A stretch of DNA of 64,000 nt from Lates calcarifer (lineage: Eukaryota; Chordata; Actinopteri; Centropomidae), in assembly GCF_001640805.2 (NCBI RefSeq), contig NC_066835.1, positions 4,919,434 through 4,983,433 on the forward strand, in the 5' to 3' direction. Made by a program: the position numbers and the translations under genes. Under the pieces are notes generated by a model. That model worked only from the letters and a program-made list of their open reading frames with translations, was not told where the DNA came from and did not search any database. The stretch's first letter is position 1. Every line of letters starts with the position of its first letter. Positions 20,121 through 36,390 of this stretch are shown here, in pieces.

Positions 20121-22593
20121 CAGATCAGCGTTCAGGCTTTGTGGATGGAGCAGAACTGTGGTCGTGTGATGTTTGACTGACAGGCACTGTGTGAGGAAGA
20201 GGTTGATTGACTCTATGACTATGTCCCCATCAGAGTCTGGGAGCCCCTGTTCTGTGGATGACAGAAGCAAACTTAACAATTAATCATGGAGCTGTGTACG
20301 GAAACATGGTTCTCTCAACCAAAATATGAACATGTCAGACTGTTGAATATAGTGTACAATCAAGAACAAACCTTTTTGACCAGAACTTGCTCCTTTTATT
20401 TGGTAGAGAATCTTTTTGGATGCACAGACTGATCTTTTCCATTTGGTTTCAGTTTTGCATTTTTACATTAGGCTTCAAATTTCTGTGCTATTGCTGAATA
20501 TCATGGTGTAAGATGCTGCTATTACCACAATATTTAAGCATTTGTTGACAGAGGAACACATAAAAGAGGCTATATGTTCTTGCTTCATGAGTTAAAATGT
20601 TCTCCACAGAACATTGTGTGCTCCCAGTAGACATAAGAGGTCAAATCATGTATAATTGAGCATCAAGAACTTACCTCTACATGACAGTTGTGTAGAGCAG
20701 CATTTATAACTGAAGTCTTCGATTTCATGGCCAATTCTGTGCTTGGCCTTCAAATAATGCCAGAATTGCAATGTTTAAAAAAAACAGTGCATCAACCAGG
20801 AAAAATATTATATATTATATTTCTGACAAATGAAAATGCACTCCTATTCACAAAAGTGCCAACCCGACCAACAAAGACTGGAGGTTCTTATGTATCTGTC
20901 TTTGACTTATAGATTTTTTTTCCTTTATATCTTTTATTTACTTGAATGTGCACACATTTTGTGCAAAACATTGCTGCTCTATTTTCCTTATCTTTAAAGT
21001 TACATTATTAGCCATTGTTTCTTTGGAAAAGTGGCATTCTTTACTGTGGGCACCTAAATAAGGAATTAAGAAAGTGTAATAGTCTGAGGGGGAAGGACTT
21101 GATTAACTGCATAAAAACTGGTCTTTCCAGCGACTTGTTGTCCGTTGGTGTGATGGTCCCCACTCTTACAGTCTTCTAATGGTTTTCACTGTGCATAGCT
21201 AAGCTGCAAACATTTGTGAAATCAATGAATTGATTTCATGTGGTGGATACAGTAGTATCAGAGTATAATATTAAGCATTTTCTTGAGGTCGCAGCATGCA
21301 GCCAGTCCCTCTTTGTGCAAAAAGAAACTCTGCGCTGACAGAAATATTTAAGACTTAAATGTGGCACATGATGCAAATTGTGGAAACGGAAGCGACTATC
21401 ACAGCAGACAATTGCAGGTACTAACCTTGTTGTCAAACTTAGTTTACCAAAGCTTTGTCATCCTGAAAGCTGGTTTGAATTATTTGTTTTGTTTTCAGTA
21501 GTTTATGTAATTGGCTTGTATTGACCCAGTCACTATGACTGAGAGATTGCTTCAGGCCATTTAAAACTTGCTTCTTTTCATTAGAAGCTGCATGAACTCA
21601 GTCCCTCTTTTATCGGTTTTCTTTTCTCTCAAGTTCAAGTACTGTTTAGGGAGGTAGAAAATCTGCAAAAATAATCCAGAGGACTGCAATAAATATTGTC
21701 CAAAAACAATCAGGCACCCCGGAGGCATAGATCCACCTACAAACTGCTCTCACAGGTGACACTCCTTCCACTGGGAGCTAAAAGAGGCAACTACTTGACA
21801 TTTTTTTCTAAGATAAAATCTGGGATTCAGAAATTGTGCAGTGATTTACATTAAAAAGTATTATAAGTTAAACTATATGTATGTTCTGATACATTGACAG
21901 GGATTCAGATGCAATTCTAATCACTTCTGAGAAGTGGAGAAAAACTCTCAATAGAATATGTCACAGGAAAAAAAATAAAATAGGAGGTGAGGTTACATGC
22001 CTTTTCTGCTTTTCTTGATCTTTTTCTTGATCAGGATTTTCTGGGCTATATTTTTGGATAATTGTGTTTAGAGTAAAAGTTTGTCCTAGTCAGGCTGCAT
22101 GATCAGGAACCTTGTTATCTATAGGGGATTGAACAGACATCACTAAATATCTCAAATCTGACTTGTCTTCCGTCCTAGAAGCTGTTCATGTCTATATCAA
22201 AATCTAAAGCCATGCTTGGCTTGGTCAAGTAATGTTGTCTACGCTACAAATGTTTACAATGCTACATGTTTGTAAAATACTTTTCATATGCCATCACTGA
22301 CCAGTCCTGATGTATCCTCTGCTCTGGTCCTCTCATTTCTTTTACATGTATTTATTTTCTCTTTTCTTGTTTATGATTTTTTCATTTGCTCAAAATTACC
22401 CATCTTAAACTGTGACTTGACTTGACTTTACCGACGGTATGAATGAGTGACGAGAAACTTATACACTTCAGCTGAACATGACACACAAACATGAACATGA
22501 AAAAAATACATACAGGAAACAGCAACAATATTAAAAAATGTAAAGAAAATATATTGAATTTAAAATTGTTCAGTGGAAATACTGTACAAAACA

Positions 22594-22599
22594 AATAAA
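22594..22599 (+). terminator. kpna6: Distal poly(A) signal, kpna6
   Basis: AATAAA followed within about 60 bases by GT-rich sequence. It is the last good signal before the txlna promoter at about 23.05 kb. Confidence 0.5.
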
Positions 22600-23049
22600 G
22601 TTATGTTGCAACCCTTTAATGCTCTCGTTTCTTCTTTCACTACAGGCATGCTGTTTGTGATTTTTGTGTAAAGTATATATGGCATTTAGCTTACGAGCCA
22701 GGTCAGTGTCTTTACTGCAAAGTGAAAACATCCTCACTCAGTGGAGATGGAAATATAATATACAAGCAGATTTGGCTTTTAAAGAGAGAACAACAAAAAA
22801 CATATACACCAACATAAAAAGAGAATTGCCTGCTCTCGCATTTTAAGGGTAATATTTCTTAATATATAACAATTAGCAATTATATAGCCAAAATATTTTA
22901 ATCATACTATTCCTGGGAATTTTGTTGATTCAGTTTTGTTCTCATTTCATGGAAAAACAACTTCTCCATAAAATTGGAAATATTGTGCAATGAGGCTTTG
23001 CTGAATGAAAAAAATAAAAAAAACTCAGAGGTAGTAATTTATGGATCCT

Positions 23050-23213
23050 ATAGATGGCGGCAAAGCATCAAGCTGAGATGTAAACTGCAGTTAATAACTA
23101 TAACGAAGAAGAAGTATCCAAAGTTATGACCGGAAGTTAATTTTTTTCTGGCTCATGCTGTTGAGGAAACCTGCAGTACTGGCACATTAGCTATTTCCTC
23201 CTGGAGTCTGAAG
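23050..23213 (+). promoter_or_regulatory. txlna: txlna promoter and non-coding exon 1
   Basis: A YY1-type site AGATGGCGGC lies at 23052-23061 and an ETS/GABP-type site ACCGGAAGT at 23129-23137. Both are common in TATA-less housekeeping promoters. A likely non-coding first exon ends in CTGAAG at 23213 with donor GTAAAC. The exact start site is not determined. Confidence 0.5.
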
Positions 23214-23311
23214 GTAAACAATTCCACAATAGCTGGGCAGGCGGGACATAATTCAGAAACAAGCACATGTATAGCCTACCTATGTTTGTAGATGTTTATG
23301 TCCAGTATATA

Positions 23312-23460
23312 TGAGCTACCATTGGCTAACTGCTAGTCGTGCAAGCTATTTTAGCTGCATCTGACGGCGAGCTAGCGTTGTTAGCATTGCTAGCTAAACG
23401 TAATGTGAGAGCACGAAAGCAAATGGAAAAACGAAAGCTAGCGAGGACAGGACAGACTAG
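23312..23460. promoter_or_regulatory. GCTAGC/GTTAGC motif cluster in txlna intron 1
   Basis: Repeated GCTAGC, GTTAGC and GCTAAC-type words, including GAGCTAGCGTTGTTAGC near 23371, lie just after the predicted first exon. It resembles the clusters in kpna6, eif3i and hdac1 introns 1. Confidence 0.45.
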
Positions 23461-23988
23461 ATAGGAAACCTGACCGTGATATGTTTAAGTCAACATGCCA
23501 AGTTAAAAGTGTAATAATTTTTTTTATTTAAGTACACGGTGTGCTTTTGTAACAAGCAGGTAACTGACAAATCCAGCTTAGAGGGGGCTGTTAAAGAATT
23601 CAGTTTAAGTTAGAATCAGTTGTGGCAGCTGAAAGTTTCTGTACAAATTCTTACATACACATAGCTACGCCGAGGAGGTATGATATTTCCTCCAAGCATA
23701 GAAAACAGCTGGTGTCTTTAACATTTCAGTATGTCTGTGGCTCGTAATACCAATGTTAAACATTCCTGCACTGCGGTTAACTACATATTTACTTGAATTG
23801 TCGATGCAGTGGTTCCGTTGCTGTTGTACGTGATGCTGTCACCCCACAGCTGAGCCTGTATTGGACTTAAAAAAGAAAAACATGTTTGTAATGTTTCATT
23901 TTTCACTGAGTCATTTGAAACTCAGGTGTCCTAGTCAGTGAACCTAGTATCACAGGTCTTTTTTTTCAAACTTAACAGCATATCTGAG

Positions 23989-28701
<4,713 letters not shown>

Positions 28702-29926
28702 AGCAACACTGCTCACAGGTCTCCTCTCTCCCCCCCGCCAGCAACAAGCCACCAAAAGATAAGCCACCAGCCCGCAAGCCGCTACTCCACTGCTGGAAGA
28801 AGCTGATGTTAAACACTAGTCCAGAAGCAGATCAGAAAGTCACCTTTATATGTTTTAGGCAGAATATCTGATCATCATTGATGATAATTGTTTCCTCCCA
28901 GTATACTGCTTTATAAGGTGATGAGAGGACTGTGCCTCATCTGTCAGCACATTTACATGCACATTATAGGTCAATTACTGTGAATAACTTGATTAAGATA
29001 ATAGTTTGATTGAAGCATTTACACATTCATTTATTAGTCAGGTTAATTTCCACAAGCTGCACACAATCAGCAGCAGAGTAGGAAATTTCTTTTAGTGTTT
29101 GGTAGTTTCAAAATAAAGGTCCTTCCAAAAAATACATATCACAGTAATTTAGAAGATTGATAAGTTATCCACCTCTTTTATTGTTATACTTGCACCATCA
29201 TAGCCCTTGACTAGACTAAGACAACACTGTTCACATGATAGAGTATCAGTGTGTATGTAAATGTACTGACTGCCTGCGTGTTGTGCTGTTTGACCACACA
29301 TTCCCTTTTTCGACTTGCATCAAACATAGAACAAGATAAATAACAGTGCTGCTTGGGATGACACAAGCCTAACAGGTATATGGCAAGAGGAGTCATCAGA
29401 GGTTGATTGATATGCGTGTGAGTGTGTATCATTTGCATTAGAAGTGTGTTTGGAAGGGGTTTGATTCAGAGCCTGCAAAATGTTAAAGGCCACTTTTACT
29501 AACTTCATGTTTTTCTTTCAGGTGAAGTCTTAACAGAGATGTAAAACCTGTCATATCTTAATACTTAATGTTTTTTTCTCCCGAGTTTTCACTTCTTGCT
29601 TGTAGACCATTTAAGGGAAAGGTTCTTTTGTTTTCCTGTGTCACACACCTCCGTTTGCAGTGTTTAATTTGTGGTCTGTATTTATTGTTTCTAGCATAAT
29701 CTCTCATATTGAAATGTATCTATCTTACAGAGCACCATTGTAAATCAGTTTATTTTTCATTACTTTAGACAGTTTATAAAGCTGCAGCTTTTATGACCAA
29801 CTTTTCATTCCTAACCTTTCTGGGTTCAGTTGCCCCTCATTTTGTTTTACATTGTGTTTCAGTCCTGCGTACAACCTTGTAATGACGACCACTTAAAACT
29901 TGATTTACGCCCATCCTTTTTGTTTT

Positions 29927-29927
<1 letters not shown>

Positions 29928-30004
<77 letters not shown>
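29928..30004. repeat. Long GT microsatellite in the txlna 3'UTR
   Basis: About 38 GT units with one break near 29977. Confidence 0.95.
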
Positions 30005-30007
<3 letters not shown>

Positions 30008-30691
30008 GGGGGTGGGGATGGATTACATGGCTACGTGGCTAAGATTGTCTCTTCCCAGCCCTGGTCATTGCAGTAGCTTGTAATCAGGTTTTATCAAGAG
30101 AATGTTGGAGAACCTCTATGCAATGCTTTCCTCTTGGTTTTATTCTGTGGCAGTCTGAACTGATAAGCACTTAGCTAAGAATGTATATTCATTATATCCA
30201 CTGTCCTGCATGGATGTACTGTATAAACAAACATATCTCACAGCAGAATTCTACTTTTTGTTGGCGTTAGAGCCCTGTTTGTCGAGCTACTGTGATGTTC
30301 GACATTGAGCATAATATCGTGCATCTCCCTGATGCTTTTGAAAGGCGAGTCAGCCGAGTGGGATTAAGGAGGAAAAAATGAGAGAAAACGTTATTTGACT
30401 TCTGAATTGTAGTTTCATTCCCAAACATGTTCATTTCTCTGCTGACATTGTTATGTTTTACTTAATATGTAGCACTGATATCAAGGTGACAACTGATAGA
30501 ATCAGTCATTTTCAACTGAAATAGAAATGGCAAACCTAATTTCTTCCATTGTCCCACAGGACAGATTCATTGCAGCTCCAGTGCCGTGTTGGTTATGGAG
30601 GTTTATTGACCATGAGAAGGAACCAAAGATGTTTCCTTTTTTTGTCTTTTGCAGTACTTTTATCTGGCTGTGTATATTTTGTTTCTTGTTA

Positions 30692-30697
30692 AATAAA
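30692..30697 (+). terminator. txlna: Poly(A) signal, txlna
   Basis: AATAAA followed by a TGTGTGCTC-type GU-rich element about 25 bases downstream. The likely 3' end is near 30715. Confidence 0.6.
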
Positions 30698-31499
30698 AGA
30701 TGTAACAGTGTACATTTGAGTTGTGTGCTCATTTAAAAAGGAATATGTGTCTTTGCATGCAGGGATTTTTCAGATTTGCTCTCATTATACCAGAGTCTGC
30801 TGTGTAACTTTTCAATTGAAGTGTTTATTTTATTTTTGCAGCATCTTGCACTGAGGTGTAAAATTACATTCCTTCTGTCCATATTCCTGTGGCTTTGAGA
30901 AATACAGTTCTCAAGGTCTCATGTATCTACACTATGGTGAGATATTGGTGCAGCAACAGACTAGACAAACATAACATTACAAACATCACAGATAAACATT
31001 ACATATCAAATATGGAAATCAAACTAAGAATTACATGTAATAATCCCAAATTATAATTTTAGTCACATCACATTTTGAAGTAACTGGAGGCAAAAAATAT
31101 TTCAAGTAATGGAGATTTTTTTATGCTAAAATTTGCCTTTGGACACTCCCATTCTGTTTTTATTTATCACATATATGCGATGTTGATATTATATAATTCA
31201 TATGTTCATATTATATAATGAAATATTTTTTTATGTTAGATGTTTGATCGAATTTGAGGGCTGTTTTACCGATTGAAAACCTTTGAATGATCGAGAAAAC
31301 CAATAAATAAATAGCAGTGAATATAACAACTTCATAGAAACCACTAACACACGGAATAGCTAATTATTAATGGAGAAATTTATGGTGTTTCAAGATGTAA
31401 GAATTGAGACACTAACTTTAACAGTGGTGTACCATAGATCCACGGTGTGCACTATCTACATGGAACAGTGCAGTCTTACTGTTACCGATGGGGGGCGCA

Positions 31500-31653
31500 C
31501 TGACGCCATCTTGCTGTTTGACACCGGAATTATATCACCTTCCTTTTCCGCCGCAGCTCCGGCGCCTGAAGCACGAGTGTTCATCTTTTCTCTCATCACG
31601 GGAGACGAAGTGAATATACCGAACAGCGTGGCAACACACAGCTGACAAAAATG
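31500..31653 (+). promoter_or_regulatory. eif3i: eif3i promoter and first exon
   Basis: A YY1-type site (CGCCATCTTG, 31504-31513) lies about 30 bases upstream of an uninterrupted pyrimidine run, CCTTCCTTTTCC (31538-31549). This looks like a 5' terminal oligopyrimidine (TOP) transcription start, as in many translation factor genes. Exon 1 ends exactly with the start ATG (31651-31653), followed by the donor GTTAGT. Confidence 0.55.
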
Positions 31654-34600
31654 GTTAGTGTATTCCTTGGTAAAGAAATTCCCGCGAGTTATATTCTGGC
31701 CCGAATGATGCTCAATGCCCTGCCGAGGCTGTTAGCTTCGGTTTATGCTAGCATATCTGCTTTGGCTAACGTTAGCTTAGCTTTTAGATGAGCCAGCGTT
31801 AGAATAAATGTTGGCTAGCTAGTGTTAGCTGCGTGATGTAGATGATGTACGATGATTCGTCGGCCGAGCTGGACAGGTGCACCTGATATTAAGATAAACA
31901 AGTAAACATATCTCTAATTGCTAATTTGTCAGCACAGACCACAGCCCCAACATGTCTCCCTGTTAGAGACGTTACTATTATTACATCTGTTCAGTTGAAG
32001 ACTATCCTCACCTCTAGTTGACAGCTGTTGTTTTACTAAATTGGCAAGACTGTCCAGATGTTGATGTTCATTCTTCCCCACAGAAACCCATCCTGCTCCA
32101 GGGCCATGAGAGGTCCATCACTCAAATTAAGTACAACAGAGAAGGAGACCTACTGTTCTCTGTGGCGAAAGACACGGTGAGTTTAAAGTCATTCAGATTT
32201 GCTCTGACTTCTATCGTTATTATAGTATTCACCACACACGTTTGTTTTGTTACTTATTTGGTATATCTACTGCAATGTCTCCAACCGCAGGTAGCCAACG
32301 TGTGGTACTCTGTCAATGGTGAGAGGCTCGGCACCTACAATGGACACACAGGAGCTGTGTGGTGTGTTGACTGTGACTGTATCCTTTATAAGAAATACAC
32401 GGCTATATGTTGTTTTATCACAGTTGATATAGTGTCTGTATGTAGCTTTGTTAGCTGATGTCATACCTGTTGGGTTCCTTAACATGTCCTCTCTCAGGGG
32501 ATACTAAAAACGTATTGACAGGATCAGCAGACAACAGCTGTCGATTGTGGGACTGTGAGACTGGTAAGAAATAACAAGTTGCAGACTGAGAATGAAGTGT
32601 ATGTGTGTGGATGTGGGTGGTCTGTGTTGCACAAATTCTCCAGCTGCAGTATGTGATCCTACATCTACAAACTTACAGTGCCTCTGCCCCTCCTTCCTGC
32701 ACAGGTAAACAGCTGGCCCTGCTCCACACCAACTCTGCTGTCAGGACGTGCGGCTTCGACTTCAGCGGCAACATCATCATGTTCTCCACAGACAAGCAGA
32801 TGGGTTACCAGTGCTTCCTGAACTTCTTTGACCTGAGGGATCCACAGCAGATTGGTACATACCAGACACTACACACAGACTGATGTTTTCTCAGCAGTCA
32901 CTTTAATTAAACCCTTAAAAATATGGCTATAGGACCAAACACGTTCAGCTTTTTTCACAGGTTGATTTGTTTGTTAAATATGGATTGTACATCTTTGTTA
33001 AACTAGTTAGATCACTTCCTGTGAAGTCATGATTGGACACAATCCCCTTCTTGTTATCAGTTGCTATTATGTGCTAGCTCATATGTGACTGTCTGAAGAT
33101 TAGTAGAGACAGTTTGATATTTTTTGAGGCGAATTCATGCAAGATGTGTGAAAATCATTGTGTTTAAAAAGTTCAAATTGTAATTTTCCTCTGCAGGGAA
33201 CTTCACGTAGCCCTTTAGCAGTATGTAACAAAGCAGCAAGGTCACAAGTCACTGTATGAATAGTCTTTTGTGTATTTACCTTGTGACAGTTTCACTGTTT
33301 ATATATATATATATATATATTGATCAGCAGGACGCCTCTTAGTGACATAATGAATGAATCTCTCTGTCTATGCAGAGGACAACCAGCCCTACCTGTCGAT
33401 ACCCTGCAGTGAGCACAAGATCACCAGTGCTGTGTGGGGACCTCTGGGAGAGTTTGTCATTGCAGGCCATGAGAATGGAGAGTTCAACCAGTTCAGCGCC
33501 AAGGTACTGGGAACATATGAGAATGTAATTTCAAAGATTAGTTTATCCTCGTATGTTCTGATGACTGTTTTATTTGCGGACAGTCTGGAGAGATTCTGAA
33601 GAAGGCCAAGGAGCACACCAAGCAGATCAATGACATCCAGACATCGGTGGATCTCACTATGTTTATCAGCGCCTCAAAGGACAACACCGCCAAGGTAAGA
33701 CCCCAGTCTACTCTGGGCCTTATGACACAGCCATGATCACAGTTTAGGATATGTGGATCAATCAATTTGTCACTTTTGTCATTTTAAGTTATGCTTGTAG
33801 GACAAAAACATAATAGTTTCAGGTATATTGTTAAAATTATACTTGAAAAATGAAAGTTGTCTGTCTAGACAGATAAGGATCATTACACTGTTTACAGCTG
33901 TTGGTGACAGTGTGACTGGTTTTGTATTAAGACTTTGTAGAGTTAGATTATTTATGAAGGGGAGGTAACAGTCTGTATGAAGGAATTAATATATCAGACA
34001 TATTGATAGAACTAAAATTAGTTTAGAGTCATTATTTGTTTCAGTTACTTCTAGATGAAGTGCCTAGACCTAAATCACTAGTCCCAGGCTAAATCCATAA
34101 TGTATTCCGAAACTGAATTTGTGTTTGATATCATACTTGTCACTGAGTGTTGGCTACCTTGTGTGTTTCCTCTCAGCTGTTTGACTCCACTTCTCTGGAT
34201 CACATCAAGACTTTCAAGACAGAGAGACCTGTCAACTCTGCTGCCATTTCCCCCATTATGGATCATGTAAGAGGAAACTCGCAGTCACAGCATGTGTTCT
34301 ACTACAACATCCAAATTCACTGACCTTTGACACTTGTGTATGGTGTGTGTGTTTCAGGTGGTGATGGGAGGTGGACAGGAGGCCATGGAGGTCACCACCA
34401 CCTCCACCAGGATCGGCAAGTTTGAGGCCAGGTGAGGTCATGATTTCATTAAACTGGGCACAGTTCAGAGGTCTGAGGTTTATACCTCACAGGAACCAAA
34501 TTCTCTGCTCACAAATCACATGGGAAAGCACATTATCAGGTAACATGACTTGGGTTCAAGTGGTAACCAAGCTTTATTCTCTATCAGGTTCTTCCATGCT

Positions 34601-34880
34601 GCCTATGAAGAGGAGTTTGGCAGGGTCAAAGGGCATTTCGGTCCTATCAACTGCGTGGCATTCCACCCTGATGGCAAGAGGTAAGAGACGAATAAGCTTC
34701 AAAAACATGCTGCTCTAAAACATAAAGTAGAGGTCAGAACTGCTTTGTGTTTCATCATGGCGCTAACGTATTTCTCCTTCTGTGGTTATTGTCTACAGTT
34801 ACAGCAGTGGAGGAGAAGATGGATATGTCAGGATTCATTACTTTGACCCACAGTACTTTGACTTTGAGCTGGAAGCATAA
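31651..34880 (+). CDS. eif3i: Eukaryotic translation initiation factor 3 subunit I
   Basis: WD40 beta-propeller subunit of the cytoplasmic eIF3 complex, which recruits mRNA to the 40S ribosome. Coding exons: 31651-31653, 32084-32176, 32291-32378, 32498-32563, 32705-32854, 33376-33503, 33584-33694, 34177-34266, 34358-34431, 34588-34680, 34799-34880. They join in frame to 325 residues, exactly the human length. The protein starts [19 protein letters not shown]; exon 1 codes only for the methionine. WD40 features are visible throughout ([59 protein letters not shown]). It ends in YFDFELEA. Intron 3 is a U12-type intron. Neighbours are txlna upstream on the same strand and hdac1 downstream, convergent. 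Confidence 0.97.
31725..31835. promoter_or_regulatory. GCTAACGTTAGC motif cluster in eif3i intron 1
   Basis: About eight copies of GTTAGC, GCTAGC and GCTAAC words in 110 bases, including the perfect palindrome GCTAACGTTAGC near 31766. The cluster begins about 75 bases after the exon 1 donor. See the matching clusters in kpna6, txlna and hdac1. Confidence 0.5.
32379..32497 (+). other. eif3i: U12-type (minor spliceosome) intron 3 of eif3i
   Basis: The donor is GTATCCTTT (32379-32387), matching the U12 consensus. A perfect U12 branch-site consensus, TTCCTTAAC (32475-32483), lies about 14 bases before the acceptor AG at 32496-32497. Splicing here joins GAC T to GG GAT and gives DWDTK, conserved in eIF3I. 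No other intron in these five genes shows both signals. Confidence 0.88.
33300..33321. repeat. TA microsatellite in eif3i intron 5
   Basis: About 11 TA units, 55 bases before exon 6. Confidence 0.9.
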
Positions 34881-35365
34881 ACAGTCAGGCTCCTCAACCC
34901 CACAGCTTCATCATGGACTAGAGTCACACATTACATCAACTAAAGGAAGAGAGGATACAAGAGGTGACATTGTTTTGACTGCATCTCAGTGGCAAGAGTG
35001 TGGTGTTTTTTAAAGTCATTTTTGTAACATCACTTGGAAACTGTCTTGGTGGAACCTGAGGCATAAGAGTTCAATTTTTGTACAAAGCTGTTGTGACTGG
35101 ACTTTAAACCACACTCCCTGATTCCTGACGTTTATTTAATCTTAATTCTACAGCTAAGTAGAATTTGAATTATTAACACTGTTGTAAGCCATTCCACCAT
35201 GAATCAATATAAAATTACTTAATCAAGCCATATTTGTGTGATCTGTATCACTGTTACGTCATTCAGCAACTGATCATTTTGCAGTGATCTAATACAATCC
35301 AAAACATGCCTACATTATACAAAAGCATAGTGATATAACTGGAATAAAAGTAGTTTTTGTGCTCA
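34881..35365 (+). other. eif3i: eif3i 3'UTR
   Basis: Non-coding sequence after the eif3i stop, up to AATAAA at 35343-35348 and a GT-rich stretch (TAGTTTTTGTGCTC) just after it. The end near 35365 is inferred. Confidence 0.55.
35343..35348 (+). terminator. eif3i: Poly(A) signal, eif3i
   Basis: AATAAA with TTTTTGTG downstream. It lies only about 70 bases from the opposite-strand hdac1 signal. Confidence 0.55.
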
Positions 35366-35394
35366 TTAAGTATGCTGTAAGTGATGACATCAGA

Positions 35395-36390
35395 AGACAT
35401 ATGTATTCATTTTTCTTTATTTTTTTATAACAAAGTTATGATAATGCACATTTCACAAGGATAGAACTCCAAACAAACACATGTAGAGGGCCATTTTACC
35501 AGCTCACTCTATCTTTATGTATAATGGTACAAAATATCTAAAACAGGTCACTCACTTCCCAACATAACCCTCTGAGGAGGTTCGCAGCCATTCACACAGT
35601 AACATACAAACAAGTCAGGAAGAAAAAGGAAAAACACTGACCAGATATTCATAGGAAGATGGGCTAAAGGGACAGACTGCGTATTCATGATTTAAAATAA
35701 CTTACTGAGCAGAGACTGGGGACTGTGAAAAGTGGCAACTGTCTGGGCAAAGGGAGAGTAATACATACATGCTAAAGGCGAGATCATTCTAAACATGCAT
35801 TCACTGGTAAATTAACACAGCGGGACAAATATCAATTTGCCAAAGGCTGGTTATTCAACAGTATCATAAATAGATGTTTAAAAACTAACAGAAAAGCCTT
35901 TTTGCATGTGAGCACTAGACTTAGAAAATCATTATGTCTCTGCAGGTATTTTTGCATGGGCCCCACAAACATGATACTAACAGTAACAATCTGGGTGGTT
36001 TTCTTCACATTAAAGCAGACCTGGTTTACACAAGAGCTGGAAAATATTTATGGCATTTGTTTTATACTACATTCAGCACCAGGTGGGTGGGGTTTACACT
36101 CAGCACACAACAGCAACTGGAGGGGGCAAATTTTGAATCAGAAATTTGTCATTTTATCACTGATCAAATACTCTGATGTGGCTGTATAAACTCTGGTCAA
36201 CACTCACAACTGCTGCTTCACTGAGCATGGAAACAAATGCAAGTAACACAATGTAAACCAGGTTTGCCCATAAGAACACATAATAAAAACAGGAATACAA
36301 GAAGGTCCTACTGGCATAGGAAGAGAGTAAAGGAATCAGTGGGGCTTGGGAACAACAGTACAACCGTCAACTTTCTCCCTGTACCGGACT
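35395..36390 (-). other. hdac1: Probable hdac1 3'UTR
   Basis: Sequence downstream of the hdac1 TGA (36391-36393 on the plus strand) to the minus-strand poly(A) signal at 35416-35421. No coding potential is recognised; short open frames here are chance. Confidence 0.5.
35416..35421 (-). terminator. hdac1: Poly(A) signal, hdac1 (minus strand)
   Basis: AATAAA on the minus strand (TTTATT on plus), about 970 bases downstream of the hdac1 stop. It gives an inferred 3' end near 35395. Confidence 0.5.

Larger units (their letters stand above)
17655..22615 (+). other. kpna6: Probable long 3'UTR of kpna6
   Basis: There are nearly 5 kb of AT-rich, non-coding sequence between the kpna6 stop and the txlna promoter. 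AATAAA signals lie at 18863-18868 and 22594-22599; the second is followed by GT-rich sequence at 22650-22675. Mammalian KPNA6 also has a long 3'UTR. The segment contains a CA repeat, poly-T, a CAA repeat, a TA repeat near 19668-19682, a TGTAAATA Pumilio-type site near 19474 and a hairpin at 20089-20120. The extent is inferred; a short form ending near 18885 is also possible. Confidence 0.55.
28702..30715 (+). other. txlna: Probable txlna 3'UTR
   Basis: Non-coding, AT-rich sequence after the txlna stop. There is an early AATAAA at 29112-29117 and a strong one at 30692-30697 followed by GTGT-rich sequence. It contains a long, interrupted GT microsatellite (29928-30004). In human several genes lie between TXLNA and EIF3I; I see none here. 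Confidence 0.6.

Noticed and set aside
31370..31645. 91-codon open frame just upstream of the eif3i start
   Set aside because: It overlaps the promoter and 5'UTR of eif3i. It shows no protein similarity I recognise, and its start lies upstream of the likely transcription start.
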